Part shown: piece by piece, positions 42,125 through 53,666 of the stretch
Position numbering within the stretch: position 1 is the stretch's first letter
How the letters are laid out: each line of letters starts with the position of its first letter
Assembly: GCF_026230105.1 (NCBI RefSeq)
Contig: NC_079481.1
Span: forward strand, 16,137,042-16,201,041
Origin: Diorhabda sublineata
Taxonomy: Eukaryota > Arthropoda > Insecta > Coleoptera > Chrysomelidae
Direction of reading: 5' to 3'
Length of the DNA: 64,000 nt
Program-made: the position numbers and the translations under genes
Notes under the pieces: generated by a model
Told to the model about the DNA's origin: nothing
Database searches by the model: none
Seen by the model: the letters and a program-made list of their open reading frames with translations, nothing else

Positions 42125-43725
42125 CATTATAATTCGAGATATCCAGCTGTAAGTCAGTAAATACTATGGTTTTTTGCTATTTGTATTTATTATCAATATT
42201 GTAGACTACAAAATTCATTTGTTTAAACTATCGATAAATCAATGATTATAAATACTCAATTTTTATTAACTATTATATTTTATTTTATCATTTTTTTCCT
42301 AACCTATCCATCTTTTATTCAGTATTAATTTATTTAACAACACTTACCTGCCCATGTAATTGCAGAATTGTTAAATGAAATTATAGGAATTATATTTGAA
42401 TTTTAACCTAATTAATATTAATAACTTCTCAGATGATGAAAAAAAAACATATAAATTATGAATTAATCTTTTTATTAAAAAATATCATTCAATATATTTA
42501 TTTTTATTAAAAGTAAAAAAATGGAGTAAAAGGTACGAAAACAATTTATAATTTTAATCATCTTCCTCTTTATCGTCGTCTTCCGGCTGCTGGTAAATTT
42601 CGATCTGGTCTTCATTATCGTCTTCAACGACATTTTTCTCAAATTCTTCCATGATTTCGGGGTCAAAGATTCCATCTTCGTTAATTTCGCTCTGATATGG
42701 TAGAGCATTGAGACAAGCTTGCCCATTACATTGGCCACAAACTAAAGAGCATTGCAAGCCCGCGTTCCTGCATCCGCATCGCAAACCACAACCACTCTTG
42801 CATTTGCAGAAAATTGTATTTAGCAAATCTTCTGGAGCATGTGGTAAAATTGTCTTGAAAGGCTCCAGAAAATCGTTTCGCATTGCCCAACCCCATACCT
42901 GGGGTTCCAAATCATGCCCTAACCAAGTTTGAACTTAATAATGTACACGTTTGAAATGTTAATGAGCAGCTGCACTTGTTGGTGGAATATTTGAAAGCTG
43001 CACAGGTTTATTTAGTAGACGTGACGTAATGCATATAACGATAATGATCGAGACTTTTCACAGATTTCGGAGCATTATAGACTGCCAATAAGGTTTGAGT
43101 TCCACTCTATAATAATCTCTAGGCCGAAAAATTTTCTTCCTCCAAATTTTTGAATTTTTCATAAACTTTTAAAAATGATTGTTTTCTCTTTTTAAAAAGC
43201 CAGAAGTTGTGTTACAGCCACTTAATGCGTGCAGAAATAAAATATGTGTTTTGGAATGAGGATAATTATCAAAACTTTTAGTTAAGTATCTCTCCGTTGT
43301 TACATTCCTTTCCCAACTTTTTTAGAGCAAATTTCTTGTTCGTAAGACAGTGTACACCCAATTAAAATGACAAGTAAATCAATATTATAAATAAATCCTA
43401 TTATAACTACACCGGTTGACCTGAAGTGATCCTGTGACCGCGCGCTCTCCGCCCTCTATCTCGAAATCGGTTCACTGTATAAAAAATTTTTTTAAACAAA
43501 ATTTATAGAGAATTTTGTATTCTACAATATTGATAATAAATACAAATAGCAAAAAAACATAGGAAATGAGATATTTACAAAAAAAGCGCATAAATCCGAT
43601 TTTTGTGACCTTTGACCTTGAAATTTAATAGTTGCATACACCCTACCATAGGTTTTGAGACCACTTTTAGGGTGTCAATATACAAGTATTTGCTGACTTA
43701 CAGCTGGGTAGCTTGAATTCCGAGA
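42125..43725. mobile_element. 1.6 kb element with inverted terminal arms carrying a CXC gene
   Basis: The left arm (42125-42240) and right arm (43470-43725) are inverted copies. Shared blocks are ccagctgtaagtcag, ttttttgctatttgtattta, ttatcaatattgtag and acaaaattc. The right arm keeps about 120 bp that the left has lost (including gacctttgaccttgaaattt). Between the arms lies the CXC pseudogene at 42554-43005 on the minus strand. The arrangement is that of a DNA transposon whose own gene has decayed, or of a MITE that captured a gene. No clear target duplication. Confidence 0.65.
42554..43005 (-). pseudogene. C-terminal part of an insect multicopy protein with CXC (tesmin/TSO1-like) domain
   Basis: The frame reads NIPPTSAAAH, stop, HFKRVHY, stop, VQTWLGHDLEPQVWGWAM, then APEDLLNTIFCKCKSGCGL and RCGCRNAGLQCSLVCGQC, NGQACLN, and an acidic tail with EEFEKNVVEDDNEDQ. 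The nine Cys follow C-x-C-x3-C-x3-C-x-C-x6-C-x3-C-x2-C-x4-C, close to the CXC/CRC zinc-binding domain of tesmin/TSO1-type DNA-binding proteins. 'PPTSAAAxxHxxRxYxQxQxWxG' upstream of a CXC domain is a recurring layout in repeated, uncharacterised insect genes. Both in-frame stops are TAA where CAA (Gln) is expected, single-base changes. The upstream catalytic half is not here. The frame from 42910 to 42554 is otherwise open. Confidence 0.7.
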
Positions 43726-43729
43726 TTCT

Positions 43730-45590
43730 CACATAATTTAAGCTTAAATTACTACAATGCTTAAAGAAGCAACGGTAATACCTACTCATGACGAATTTAT
43801 GGGATATCAACACTCAAAACATTGAAAATCGAATGATATCGTAGAACAATTAGCAAAAACAAAACCTTATTGAAGTTTTTACCCTTTTAGAAATTATTAG
43901 GGATGCAGAGGGAAGTTCAAGTTATGATAATTATGTCTTGAAGAAATGATGCCGTTTCAGTTGTTGGACTATTTCCGAAGACGAAGCACACAGAATTGAA
44001 TACATCAATTACATATTATTAAAGTAATTATCAACACAGATTATCGGTGTATATGTACCAGACATCAGACATTTCTCAAATAGAGAGGAGAACCTTTATA
44101 CTGCATCATATACTCGTAGTAGTGGATTTTGAATAATCTATTATGACTTCATATTCATTGAAATAATTGTTGTTGGAAAAGTATGGTATGGTAATGAAAT
44201 GAAATGAAAACAGTATGAAAAAAAAAACATATTACGATATACGTCCGTGAGGTAATTACTACGGTACTCGATTAGATATTCTTGGCTCGACTCCCTCGTT
44301 GCCTCGTCCATAAACATGTATCTCGAACCGTACTAAATCACTCGAACTTGGAACGTAAATAACTATTGTGTACTGGTAGTTGATAGAACCATTGGTATCT
44401 TGTATTTACAGATATAGTTGTATATATTTTTGAAGTTTTCGTAAAGTAATAGTTTAAAGATTGTTTTTAAAATTTAGATTATAATAGATTCTAAAATGTG
44501 ACGTCACGAAATTTAGGACCACTCCCTCCCCCTTGTTACACAATGTCTCACTTTATCGGCCCCCTTCCAATCCCCTCAATGTGTAACGTAATTTATGGAT
44601 GGCCCCTAAACTTCACTATGTCATATAATAATGCAAAATCCCGTTATATATCCACCATATATTTGTGACTGCGTTAGTGTCCACTCTTTTAAACGCAAGT
44701 ATTTAATCACTGTGCGACACGATCCATTTTGATGTTGAAATATGACGCCCTCTAATTCGGGCTTCTACTAGAGGTACGCTTCAACAAGTTAAAGATTTAT
44801 AAACTTTAAACGACGAATGTAAAGTAATTACTGTTGCATTATGTTGCAGATAGCTATGCGTTGCATGATCTCTAAAAAACTATAAGAAAATATTTCAAAT
44901 CTTTCTTATTTTATTATCTATATTTAATTTTTCTAGTCTTGACCTTGAAATCTAAAGCCTACACGAGACTATTAGAGTGAATAAAATAAATGGCTATTCG
45001 AGATGTCAACTCATTATCTCTCATTTTGAGATTCACCCTTGTTTTTATTCCTAAACGAATATAATCATAATCACGCAAAGTCTGTTAATATTAATGTAAT
45101 AATCAATTGTGAATCTAATTCGACAGAAATTTTAAATTAACATAACTGAATTGGCATCAGTTAGTATGTTAACAACTGTGGTAATACCTCGATATACGTG
45201 ATCTATTAACAACGTGACAACTTGTGTTTAAGCTCATCAAACGTTTATTTTACATGTTCAAACAATTTCCTTGTTATTATTGTTTATTATATTGAGTGAT
45301 AAAAAACTTGATGTCAACATTTAGACATCTAGTAAAATAGATTTGTATCATACATAAATAAAACCAAAATTCTTCCTAGTTTCAAGGTACGAATATTTCC
45401 TAAGACAGTCATATTAATGACATGTAATAATTTTACTGTCGAATTGATACGTTTTATGGGCTGTGTGATATACCAACAACTCAATATCAAATTCCGGCAC
45501 AAACTATTTTTGTAAGACAAGATCTTGTTTTGGAAGTACGAATCTGCTCAATTACTGGAGTAACCAAGTCTAAGTTTCGTTACATATCTT
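43730..45590. other. No recognisable gene; pyrimidine-rich patch
   Basis: At 44505-44610 the plus strand contains atgtgacgtcacgaaattta, cactccctcccccttgttac and ggcccccttccaatcccc. It looks like part of a transposon end, but no partner was found. The rest is AT-rich. Confidence 0.45.
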
Positions 45591-45599
45591 CTACCTGGA

Positions 45600-45845
45600 T
45601 ATCTTCCTTTGGTTGATAAAAATTACAGTGTTGGCTATCTGATCATTCATAAGATATCTCCATCATTTTCTTCTACTTTTGACCTATCTGATAACATATT
45701 CCTCTTCGCAAATTTCTCTTTCTTATTTCGCTGTAGTATTCTTTCTTATCTGTTCGAAGTAGTTGTTTCATAGCAGCTGTTTCGACTCATGTTTCTCCAG
45801 TATATGTCATGACAGGTATCACACAGGCTTCATAGATTTTTACTT
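45600..45845 (-). mobile_element. LINE reverse transcriptase tail fragment
   Basis: The minus strand gives KIYEACVIPVMTYTGET, stop, VETAAMKQLLRTDKKEYYSE, then RKRNLRRGICYQIG. This is the 'xYKxCVRPxMTYxxExxxxTxxxxxxLxxxEMKxLRxIxGKxxxDRxRxxxIRxxC' region after the RT palm of RTE-like elements. Palm and tail are both missing, leaving about 70 codons. Confidence 0.75.
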
Positions 45846-45849
45846 TTAA

Positions 45850-46670
45850 TTACAAATGTTTATTTCTACACATGGTGTCCACAAAATCCCGATAACATAG
45901 TTACACTTGTCATCTGAATAATTACTCGTTAGTTAAAATCTAAAGCGCCCAAAAACAAAAGAAGTGATATTATATATTAAGTATCTTGTAATTATTGTTA
46001 CGTTAGGCAAACATCTCAGTATTTAGAAAATAGCTTAAACGGTCATCAATACTAAGAAAAAAATAAAATGAAACACCAAATTTAAAAAAAAATTAATTAT
46101 TAAGATTCAAAAATTCTTGATACGGAATCAAATAAGACAAGAACGAGAAAGCTATAAATGATAAAAAAGACCAAAATAATTTAAGTAAAATTTATAATTC
46201 TATTTTGTAATTTTCAATGCAACTATAAATAATTTAAACACAGATTATTGAGATATGGGAACTAAGGAAACATTAATTTTTCTTTTTAAATTTAATATTT
46301 ATTTAGATATTCATGTTGTAGGTGATCTATTGATCAATATAGTTAGACAAATTGTCAATGTCGAGTGCTTTCCTTTTCCTCAATTTTAAATAGTCCCTGA
46401 AAAAAGCGACAACGCTATGACACATTTCACAACAATATTTTCTTATTGGTATTTTCTTTTTGGGATTAGAACATTCCAAAAAACTCATTTATACACATAT
46501 ATTATTATAAATACCATCTTCCTTCACCTTTCTGCAGCGGAAAACTTCTCCTTTATGGGGGCCATCTCTAAAACAATACTATATCCCTATCTATATATAC
46601 CCAAAATAATCCCAACGATATTTCTGAGTCTCTCTCTCTTTCTGTGTGTGTGTGCCACTTTCTCGAAAAT
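45850..46670. other. No recognisable gene
   Basis: AT-rich. A short (CT)/(GT) run lies at 46628-46654. The 86-codon plus frame at 46417-46677 is hydrophobic and unsupported. Confidence 0.5.
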
Positions 46671-46674
46671 CTAT

Positions 46675-46943
46675 TAGGCAGATGCGACTTCAAGGACTAC
46701 AAAAATGTGTGATTTTGTAAAACAATTTAGAGTTACTCTTTATCTTCCATAAAAATCTGTATTTACGTCCACGCTACTGAAAAATCCAGTAACACCAAAC
46801 CAAATTTTAAAAATTCTTGATGTTTTATCAGAATGAGGTAGCCTCAAGGTCTACAGAAATGTGTAATTTTGTTATACAAATAGTTAATCCTTATCCCTCA
46901 TAAAAATCAATATAATAACTCCTAGCTACTAGTCCAGTGATCA
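46675..46943 (+). repeat. Tandem repeat flanking the 2 kb inverted-repeat element
   Basis: The blocks cttcaaggactacaaaaatg (46688) and cctcaaggtctacagaaatg (46843) head two direct copies of a roughly 155 bp unit, each continuing with gtgtgattttgt/gtgtaattttgt and a cttatccctcataaaaatc-like word. A third partial copy of that word, cttatccctctttaaaatca, lies at about 49128, beyond the right end of the element. Confidence 0.65.
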
Positions 46944-48975
46944 CAGCTCCTGACCCACGAAAATCAGTTATGTCGCTGATTTTCTGGATTTAGGTAGTTC
47001 TCAAGGTGCTTTATCGATACAGTGAAAGTTAACATCAAAGTTTTGGCCGCTAAGCGATATATTTTGTTTAAATTTTAAAAATTCCGAATTTTGCAAATAA
47101 CTCGAAGTCAATGCCATATTTCGGAAAAAGTGAAGGGGTCAAACATTCTCTACAAAAAAAGGTTTCCTGTGATTTTTCCCAAACAGCTATCATTTCTTTG
47201 TAAAATGCACTCAAACTTCGAGGTCGCATCTTACTAAAAAGTTTTCGTGCCACGTAGAGTCTGAGAAAAATTACGTCCCCGGCTGAAGAAGAAATTGCTG
47301 TAGCTCCTCGAAAACTCAACATTTCGGGACGAAAGAAAGTGCATTGTAATTGTTAGAGTCTCTACTTTTTAATTGCATCTGCAAAAAATCAGACTTGTAA
47401 AATTTTCTTGGAAAACAACACGAACGGGATTGTTTTTTGCTGGTTGCCTGGGGTCTGTGACTCTGCTACACCCAGCAGCGAATCCTTGCTTGAGGTCGTC
47501 AATTAGACGATTACCTTTAAAATGAGACCAATTATACCCTGTTATAGAAAAAAAACTACTTTAACTAATGTTCGATTTTTCCATGGTTGACAAGTTTGGT
47601 TTCTTTTTTATAAGCTGTTGAATACCAATTTTAGCAAAATAATGAGAAAACTAAAGCATACATTTTGTAGCTGAGTTGTCGAGTTTCAATTTCCTCCCCA
47701 AGTAAATTCGTAAAATTTTCGGTTTTCCTTCAAAAATTTAAAAACTCGCCAAGAGCTCCAAAACGACATTTGCGATTTTCGAGGGTTTGGTTTTAGCGCA
47801 TCATACGGGGGGAAACGAAAGCTTACGTGATAGAGGACGAGCATAGTCACCCTCTATATAGATATCCATTACAAAAAAGAAACCTCTTTCTACTGGGAGA
47901 GTTTCTTCAATAGATCAGCCGAAGATTCTACGGGTTTAGAGGGCGCCGTCGAACCAAAACAGACAGACGGCAAAAGACATCTTATTAGTGCACTTGTAAA
48001 GTTTTAACGTTAATTGTTGAATGAAAAATGTGAAAAAAGAATAGTGAAAATGACAGAAAAGAAACCTAATGGGAGTGCATCAAGGTAAAAAATTAATTGT
48101 GTTTCTTTTTTAGTACGTGAAGTGTCGTAAATACCAGCATCAAAATACTCTTTAATTAGTGAAATGTTGAATTGTTTTGATCGAGATTTTCTTCGATAAA
48201 TATGAGAGTGAAAGAGAATTTCTGACAATTCTGATGTAAATATTCATAGCAAATGTAGTCTAGAGTCTCAAGTCGTGAAATAAAAATGTGGCAGTTTAGT
48301 GGACAAGCTTGCTGGAGAACAAGGAGCTGCTATATATTTACAATTTAATGATGGATTATACAATGTTAAATCGTGATCTTGATAATAAGCCAACTAAATT
48401 TGACTCTGTAGAGCCTCCCTTTCACAAAATTGATCAGCAAATAGGAATTTTGGCTTTGTTCGATTATCCCTATCCCAACCTTAAGTTTAGAGTACTTACA
48501 ACAATCAAGATTTTTAAAGAGGATTTCTGACATTTTAGAGTTTATTGTAGGTTAGGAAAAAATCATATTTGAGCTTCTTCGAAGGTAATTTCCTGCTCGG
48601 CATTTTTTTTTCAGAAATTTACTTCTAAATTTCAAATCTTTTTTGAGTTATCCGCAAAAAATGCACTGTTGAGAAAATCCAGTAACACGAAATTCGCATT
48701 TTGTAAGAGTAATTTTGAGATAAGGAAAAAATCACAAGGAACCTTTTTTATAGCAAATTTTTTGAACTACATTTTTGATCTCACCACTTTTTTCAAAATT
48801 CGGCATAGATTCCGAGTTATTTGCAAAATTCGAAACTTTTAAAATTTAAACAAAAATATATAGCTTTTCGGCCAAAATTTTGATGTTAACTTTTACTGTA
48901 TCGATAGAGCACCCTCAGAGCTACCTCAATCCAGAAAATCAGCATCATAACTAATTTTCGTGGGTTTTAGCTCTA
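46944..48975. mobile_element. 2 kb element with long inverted-repeat arms
   Basis: The left arm (46944-47215) and right arm (48690-48975) are inverted copies. Shared blocks include ctgattttctggattgaggt (and variant), tatcgatacagt, gttaacatcaaa, tttgttaaaattttaaa-like sequence and attttgcaaataactcg. Similarity fades inward past 47215. The 1.47 kb interior has no transposase frame. The longest frame (48309-48530, plus) is unrecognised, and the 84-codon frame at 47068-47322 is arm sequence. It looks like a nonautonomous DNA transposon or foldback element. A direct repeat flanks both sides (46675-46943 and about 49118-49180). Confidence 0.7.
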
Positions 48976-49179
48976 ATTGGGCTATACTCACTAGTCTATA
49001 CTGAAAAAACTTAGAATGATCAGTAATCAAATATTATTTGTCTCTTTCTCGAAAATTCAATTGTTCAGAATTCGTTACCCATCCACGTAAAATTAGAGAG
49101 CTCGCAGTTTTCTATCAGGTAGCCCTTATCCCTCTTTAAAATCAATATATACCCTTGCTACAAAAAGCCCCGAGTCATT

Positions 49180-49575
49180 CAACTATTCAAACAATATTTG
49201 TATGTTTTTGTTATTCATAAATTGTCCACTAATTTCATACAGACATTATTGAAACAACAAAATTTATAGAACAATTGCAATGTTTAAACAATTAACAAAA
49301 ATATCGTTTATAAAGTTATTTCAATAGAATTAGATTTTTGAATTGTGGTTGTTTCAGATAATGAATAAATGGGTTTTTTGGCATCATGTAAAGTACTTTC
49401 ACTGAATTTAAATGTAGCTCATGTATTTATTTTCCTGTTATCTTCCTGATTTCAAATTCATTATACCCATATTTTTGCGTATAACTTGGACGGGTCAATA
49501 ACAGCAGGTAAAATAACTTGGTAGATGAGATCGAAGATAACCTTGGTGTTCTATTTCGTATTATCAATAAAAATT
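49180..49575. other. No recognisable gene
   Basis: AT-rich, no frames. Confidence 0.5.
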
Positions 49576-49579
49576 AACT

Positions 49580-50010
49580 TGGCGCTTATAGCAAAAAGAA
49601 ATTATGGCAATTTGTTGGTCACCACTTGATCTCTGGATTCTTGGATACACATTTGATATAAAGGCGTCAATGGGTTCATCTGTATTCTTGTCTACTGTCT
49701 AAAAACGAGATACCTTTGTGAATATCACGTTCCTATACTCATTACGCCAGTTTTGGTTTTCCTGTACTCAAACATTTTTTTTTCCTAATACGCACAGGTG
49801 TCAATGATACTCTTCTTAAAAGTCGCCTGGATCTTAAATTAGAATTAATCTTCTTATTATTGAGAACGATGCAGAAACACCTCTAGGATTAAAATATCTT
49901 CTTCCCAGGATTCTGCAGGTATTACGAGGAATTCTACGAACCGTAAGTCTCTTTGATGGCAGTTATTACTATGGGTCTTCCATTTTTTCGTATTTCGGCA
50001 TAAGTTCCAG
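49580..50010 (-). mobile_element. Tc1-like transposase remnant, HTH and first catalytic block
   Basis: The minus strand from 50010 reads RKNGRPIVITAIKETYGS (GRP linker and second HTH start), then NSNLRSRRLLRRVSLT, the typical 'LRxRRPLRxPxLTxxHR' segment, and near 49700 NVIFTKVSRF, corresponding to 'VxFTDESRF'. There the catalytic Asp-Glu has become Lys-Val. Stops and shifts are present. It is distinct from the Tc1 fragment at 22.5 kb, judged by the linker. Confidence 0.7.
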
Positions 50011-50227
50011 TTTAAATGACACATATGACATATTTAGTCGATTTGGTAGTATTCAAATAGATGAAAATAATGAGCCTAGCCAGTCACTTGATTAGGCAAT
50101 AGTATAGAATCCCGATATAAAACGACCATTACCGAGCTGGTTAATGATATTTTTTATGTAATTTAATATATAAAAAAATATATTGCATATGGGTTGCCCA
50201 AGAAATTTTAGTCCAGAATATTTTTAA

Positions 50228-51293
50228 TTAATTTTGAAAAAAGTTTTTTTTAAATATTTCACCGGTTTGGTAATATATATTGTGATCGCCAACTTCTGAA
50301 CCTTCTTCATCATTGTTTTCCATTACAGTTGTTTCGACAATATCTTCAATTCTTAAAGGTGTATGATCCCTAATGAATCCTATTGGTTTTAAATATTCAT
50401 CTAAGAACCAACCGCAGTTCTCAGGCTGAAGTTTTACACATATTGGATCCGTTGCATAAAGCCACATGGAACTAACGAAAATAGTTCCTAAAATGTCAAT
50501 GATATCCAGCATGGTAGTATGGAGTTGGAGTTGGAGCCTTTTATTTTTTTTAAAACTGCTCGCTGTCTTCTTTAGCTGAGTAATTTTTCATAAAAATGCG
50601 AAATCTCGGATCATTCTCGTTGGTGCACTTCTTGATACCATAATAAATAGTAAGTAATAGCAGTAAACGATCTTCATTTTTTCGTCAATGAAAATATCAA
50701 CAGGATCTGTTAATGATGCAAAAACTTTTTTCATTTTTTTGAAGTATCTGAAAAGGTTTTACTTTTTCTTGATTATAAAATGCTATCGTGTAATCGCAAC
50801 CTGTAAACGCGTGGAAGGCGGTAAGACTTTGGCATAATTTGATTCCTAACTTCAACACTAAATTAATGCAATTTACAGGTTGATTATTAGTCTTTTTTGT
50901 TGCTGAAGTGGCTAGCCAAATTTCTAATTCAATAATTTTGTGCATATTTCCTAACAAAATAATCAAAACGTCATTATCGGAGGCTTAAATTATAATTCTT
51001 GAACCAGGTTCCGCTTTGGAAACATGAAAATAATCCGTGTATCTGCCTCTTCGTGATGACATTCATAATTAATTTTTTTCACAGAATTTTCCACAACTTT
51101 ATAATTCAAGTGACTCACTGGTTAGCTCAACAGCACTGTACTTAAAGTTTTTTCTTTGACGAAAAGCTAACTTTAATGAACAGTTTTTAAAAGTTTCATC
51201 ATTAAAATCTATCACACCATTACCCGAATCACACAAAAACTCTTTTTGGCCATTTTTTTCAATAATAAACAGCAGTACTTTTTTCAATTGCAA
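50228..51293 (-). pseudogene. Fragment of an insect multicopy family with FEN1/XPG-like GCDY motif
   Basis: Minus strand. From 51293: FLCDSGNGVIDFNDETFKNC, SLKLAFRQRKNFKYS and VELTSESLEL; then ECHHEEADTRIIF; then DNDVLIILLGNMHKI, ELEIWLATSATKKTNN, NLVLKLGIKLCQSLTAFHAF with TGCDYTIAFYNQEKVKPFQI. After several stops it ends with CGWFLDEYLKPIGF and an acidic tail to 50228. 'HxEADTR', 'SDxDVLIxL' and 'HAFTGCDYTxxF' occur in this order in a large set of uncharacterised insect proteins. 'G-C-D-Y' after acidic 'D-x-D' motifs resembles the PIN/FEN1-XPG nuclease core (family knowledge; nuclease function is inference). At least four frameshifts or stops. The N-terminal third is absent; a related N-terminal piece lies at 52980-53510 in the opposite orientation. 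Confidence 0.75.
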
Positions 51294-51539
51294 CTACAGC
51301 AACAATCTACTCCAAAATGATGCTCAGCATGTACGCGTCTGTCGCTATCCTTTTTATTTTCTAGAGTACAACCAAACTTTCTTAATGATTGTTTTCTTAT
51401 CTAAATTTGATTATGGTTTTACAAAATGAGAACATTTTCGCTATCTGATGACCGGCATTATGCCTATATGTTCACAATGATATATATATTTAAAGACCAA
51501 TTGAATACAAGTTTACGTCAAAAATTCAATTTTATTTTT

Positions 51540-52044
51540 TAGTGCTTTCAAAATGAGTTTTGAAAACTTTTTTGACTCAAATTATTTCAGTTGATACTGC
51601 TCATTTCACATCACCATAGTTGTTCTCTATCTGTTGTTATCGTACAGTGCTAATCATTGTAAAAAGGTTGACATAATTTCTCAAGTTCTCAAAATAAAAC
51701 GGACATTTCATATCTGATAAAATCATGTCATGAACAGCATCGATATTTTCGGGGACTGACACAGAAACTGGCCTTCCCGATCGGTCATCATCTTTAATGG
51801 AAAATTTACCTCTTTTGACATTGACCACCAATGGTATTAAGCATATCTTCGTAAATCTGCTTACCTCTTAACCCTTTTACATACAGGTACTTGATGATGG
51901 CTGGATACTCCAATTTTTCGATTTTCACAATTTCGGTGGACATCTTTTTTCTTTTAATTTATTGCATGGCTGTGGTTTACTTTTTTAACGTTGTTTATGC
52001 ATGGAACTGGTCTAGGCTAACTAGATATCAATACATCCTCGTAT
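51540..52044 (-). mobile_element. mariner 5' part (cecropia/irritans-like), second copy
   Basis: The 5' terminal repeat reads atacgaggatgtattgatat on the minus strand (from 52045). The start at about 51942 gives MSTEIVKIEKLEYPAIIKYL, then VKGLRGKQIYEDMLNTIGG and, one frame on, KRGKFSIKDDDRSGRPVSVS with VPENIDAVHDMILSD. The protein breaks off before any catalytic residue near 51680. The start region is nearly identical to the 14.3 kb copy, which shows one subfamily. It keeps the 5' end that the 14.3 kb copy lost. Confidence 0.9.
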
Positions 52045-52200
52045 AATTAGGACAAAAGATTGTCTATCAAAATTTGTCTAATATTTTTAATTAAATTATT
52101 CTCAATTTATTTTTTTGAAAATAATTTCGTTCACTTGCTTTTTAAATAATAGCTTGTCCACATCACGGCAATTTATATATAAAGATTCTAAAAAATCACC

Positions 52201-52262
52201 GTTTCCGTTGCTTAGTTGGTCGCACTGCCTCGTAGCCAGGTGTAAACAGATATGATTTCAAT
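52201..52262 (+). pseudogene. tRNA-Thr(CGT)-like remnant, possibly a SINE head
   Basis: The acceptor-like gtttccg is followed by an A box, ttgcttagttgg, a D-stem partner gca, and an anticodon loop with T33, CGT and A37 (tgcctcgtagcc) closed by a short stem. A degenerate B box, gatatgatttc, lies at 52249. The 3' acceptor strand is not recognisable. The loop composition and box spacing fit tRNA-Thr, but the T arm is decayed, so a pseudogene or SINE head is likelier than a working tRNA. Confidence 0.4.
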
Positions 52263-52264
52263 AT

Positions 52265-52975
52265 TTCATACGTTAATAACGTACATCTATTAATTATATA
52301 TCAAATTAAAACTATTTTTTTTTCTATTAATTATGGTATATAATTGCCAGAGTCAGACAGGGATTGCTCGCTTTGTGCGACGCTTTTAAGCCATTGCGCA
52401 TGCGTCGAATGCAAGTGTTCTTAACTGAACAGCTGTAGCATTTTTATTCTAACATAAAAATCTCACCACAATGTTTTAGAGTTTGTAATACACAACGTTT
52501 TATATTAACATTGTTATTTTATTTGTGCATCAGAAAATTATTGATTTAATTAAAGTAAAATAAAATTGATAAAGATGAAGTGTTTTCTGTGTAAGGAAAA
52601 AAGCAATGTACTCGACTTAGTTAATGCATCAATCAAAAAGTGCTCGCCAATGTTATAATAAAAAATATAAATATCATGACACTTTATTAAAAATTGAATC
52701 AACTAATGATTTTGTATATCATTCATATACATATACATTCGTATACAAATTGTAAGTAAAATTTCAATTGAACTTATGAATAATATGGGTTATAGTTACA
52801 ATATAAATGACACTTTGATGTTTTTTTGTAAAAAATAATTTTTATTAATTTCTTTTTTTTTTAAAATAAATTACTGCATTTATCAAAAAATTAACAATTT
52901 AACAAATTAAAATATTAACATATTTCTTCGATTTTCTAGAAGTATTCGTTACGATAATTTTTGAGCTCTACTTAA
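52265..52975. other. No recognisable gene
   Basis: Poly-T and AT-rich, with gcttgctcgctttgtgcgac near 52365 the only GC-richer patch. Confidence 0.45.
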
Positions 52976-52979
52976 ATTC

Positions 52980-53510
52980 TATTTTCGAAATGTGTCGTTA
53001 CTTTTTTGCATTCAATCATCCAAATTATGTCAAATGGACTGCTATGGTTTCAAACAAATTAATCAAGCTGAAGGTTGAAAATTCATTTCTACTTAAGGTA
53101 TTCCGTCGAGGTGCATTTGGTATTGGACGCACCAAATGGTGTTACCAATTTTACAAATTCGATCGCTACACGAGAAAGATAAGCTCTTACTCATAATATC
53201 AGAACTAAGATGATGTCGTTTGTAAAAGTAGAAATCGGATTATCTTAAGCAATGATACTTCTTATACGTTACAGAAGAATAAAATAGAGAAAGACTCTAA
53301 GACTCTAAATAGTATTGTCTAAACGATCAAGAAAATAATGAATTCTTTGTCAGAAAATGTAGTCAAAGATAGTTTATTCAATTTATCAACTGGTAAAGCG
53401 GCATCCTCAAATGTAACCAATTGGTTACTCAACATTAAGTCTTTAGGTGAAAATCAAAACTAACTAAAAATAATCGAGCAATTTAAAACAAAATTAAAAA
53501 AGAATTTGCT
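52980..53510 (+). pseudogene. N-terminal fragment of the same insect multicopy family
   Basis: The plus strand gives MCRYFFAFNHPNYVKWTAMV, KLKVENSFLLKVFRRGAFGI, then a shift to GVTNFTNSIATRER, and near 53340 MNSLSENVVKDSLFNLSTGK with AASSNVTNWLLNIKSLGEN. In this family the order is 'YFFAFxHxNYxxW', 'FSxLPxDxxxEQ', 'xxFTNSIxxRxRW' and 'LFNxxTGKAAxxxxxxxLLNIxxLG', upstream of the 'EADTR ... GCDY' domain. The segment with the 'FSRLPID' and 'EQ' words is deleted between the first two blocks. At least two frameshifts. The orientation is opposite to the 50228-51293 piece, so the two are not parts of one copy in place. Confidence 0.6.
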
Positions 53511-53666
53511 CCAGTACCGTAAACAATAAGGGGATAAAAGTGACAACTAACCCTGACAGCGTGCCACAGCATATTGGTCACCAAATTTGAAAAAAAAATT
53601 AAGGCATTCTTGATTTATGGCAAATTTTTGATTTATAATTTTTAACATCCTATATCTTATCAACTA

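Noticed and set aside
42554..42910. Intact functional CXC gene
   Set aside because: The open frame starts mid-protein without an ATG, and two in-frame stops precede it in the conserved upstream segment.
47068..47322. 84-codon minus frame
   Set aside because: Lies in the left arm of the inverted-repeat element, and its counterpart in the right arm is not open.
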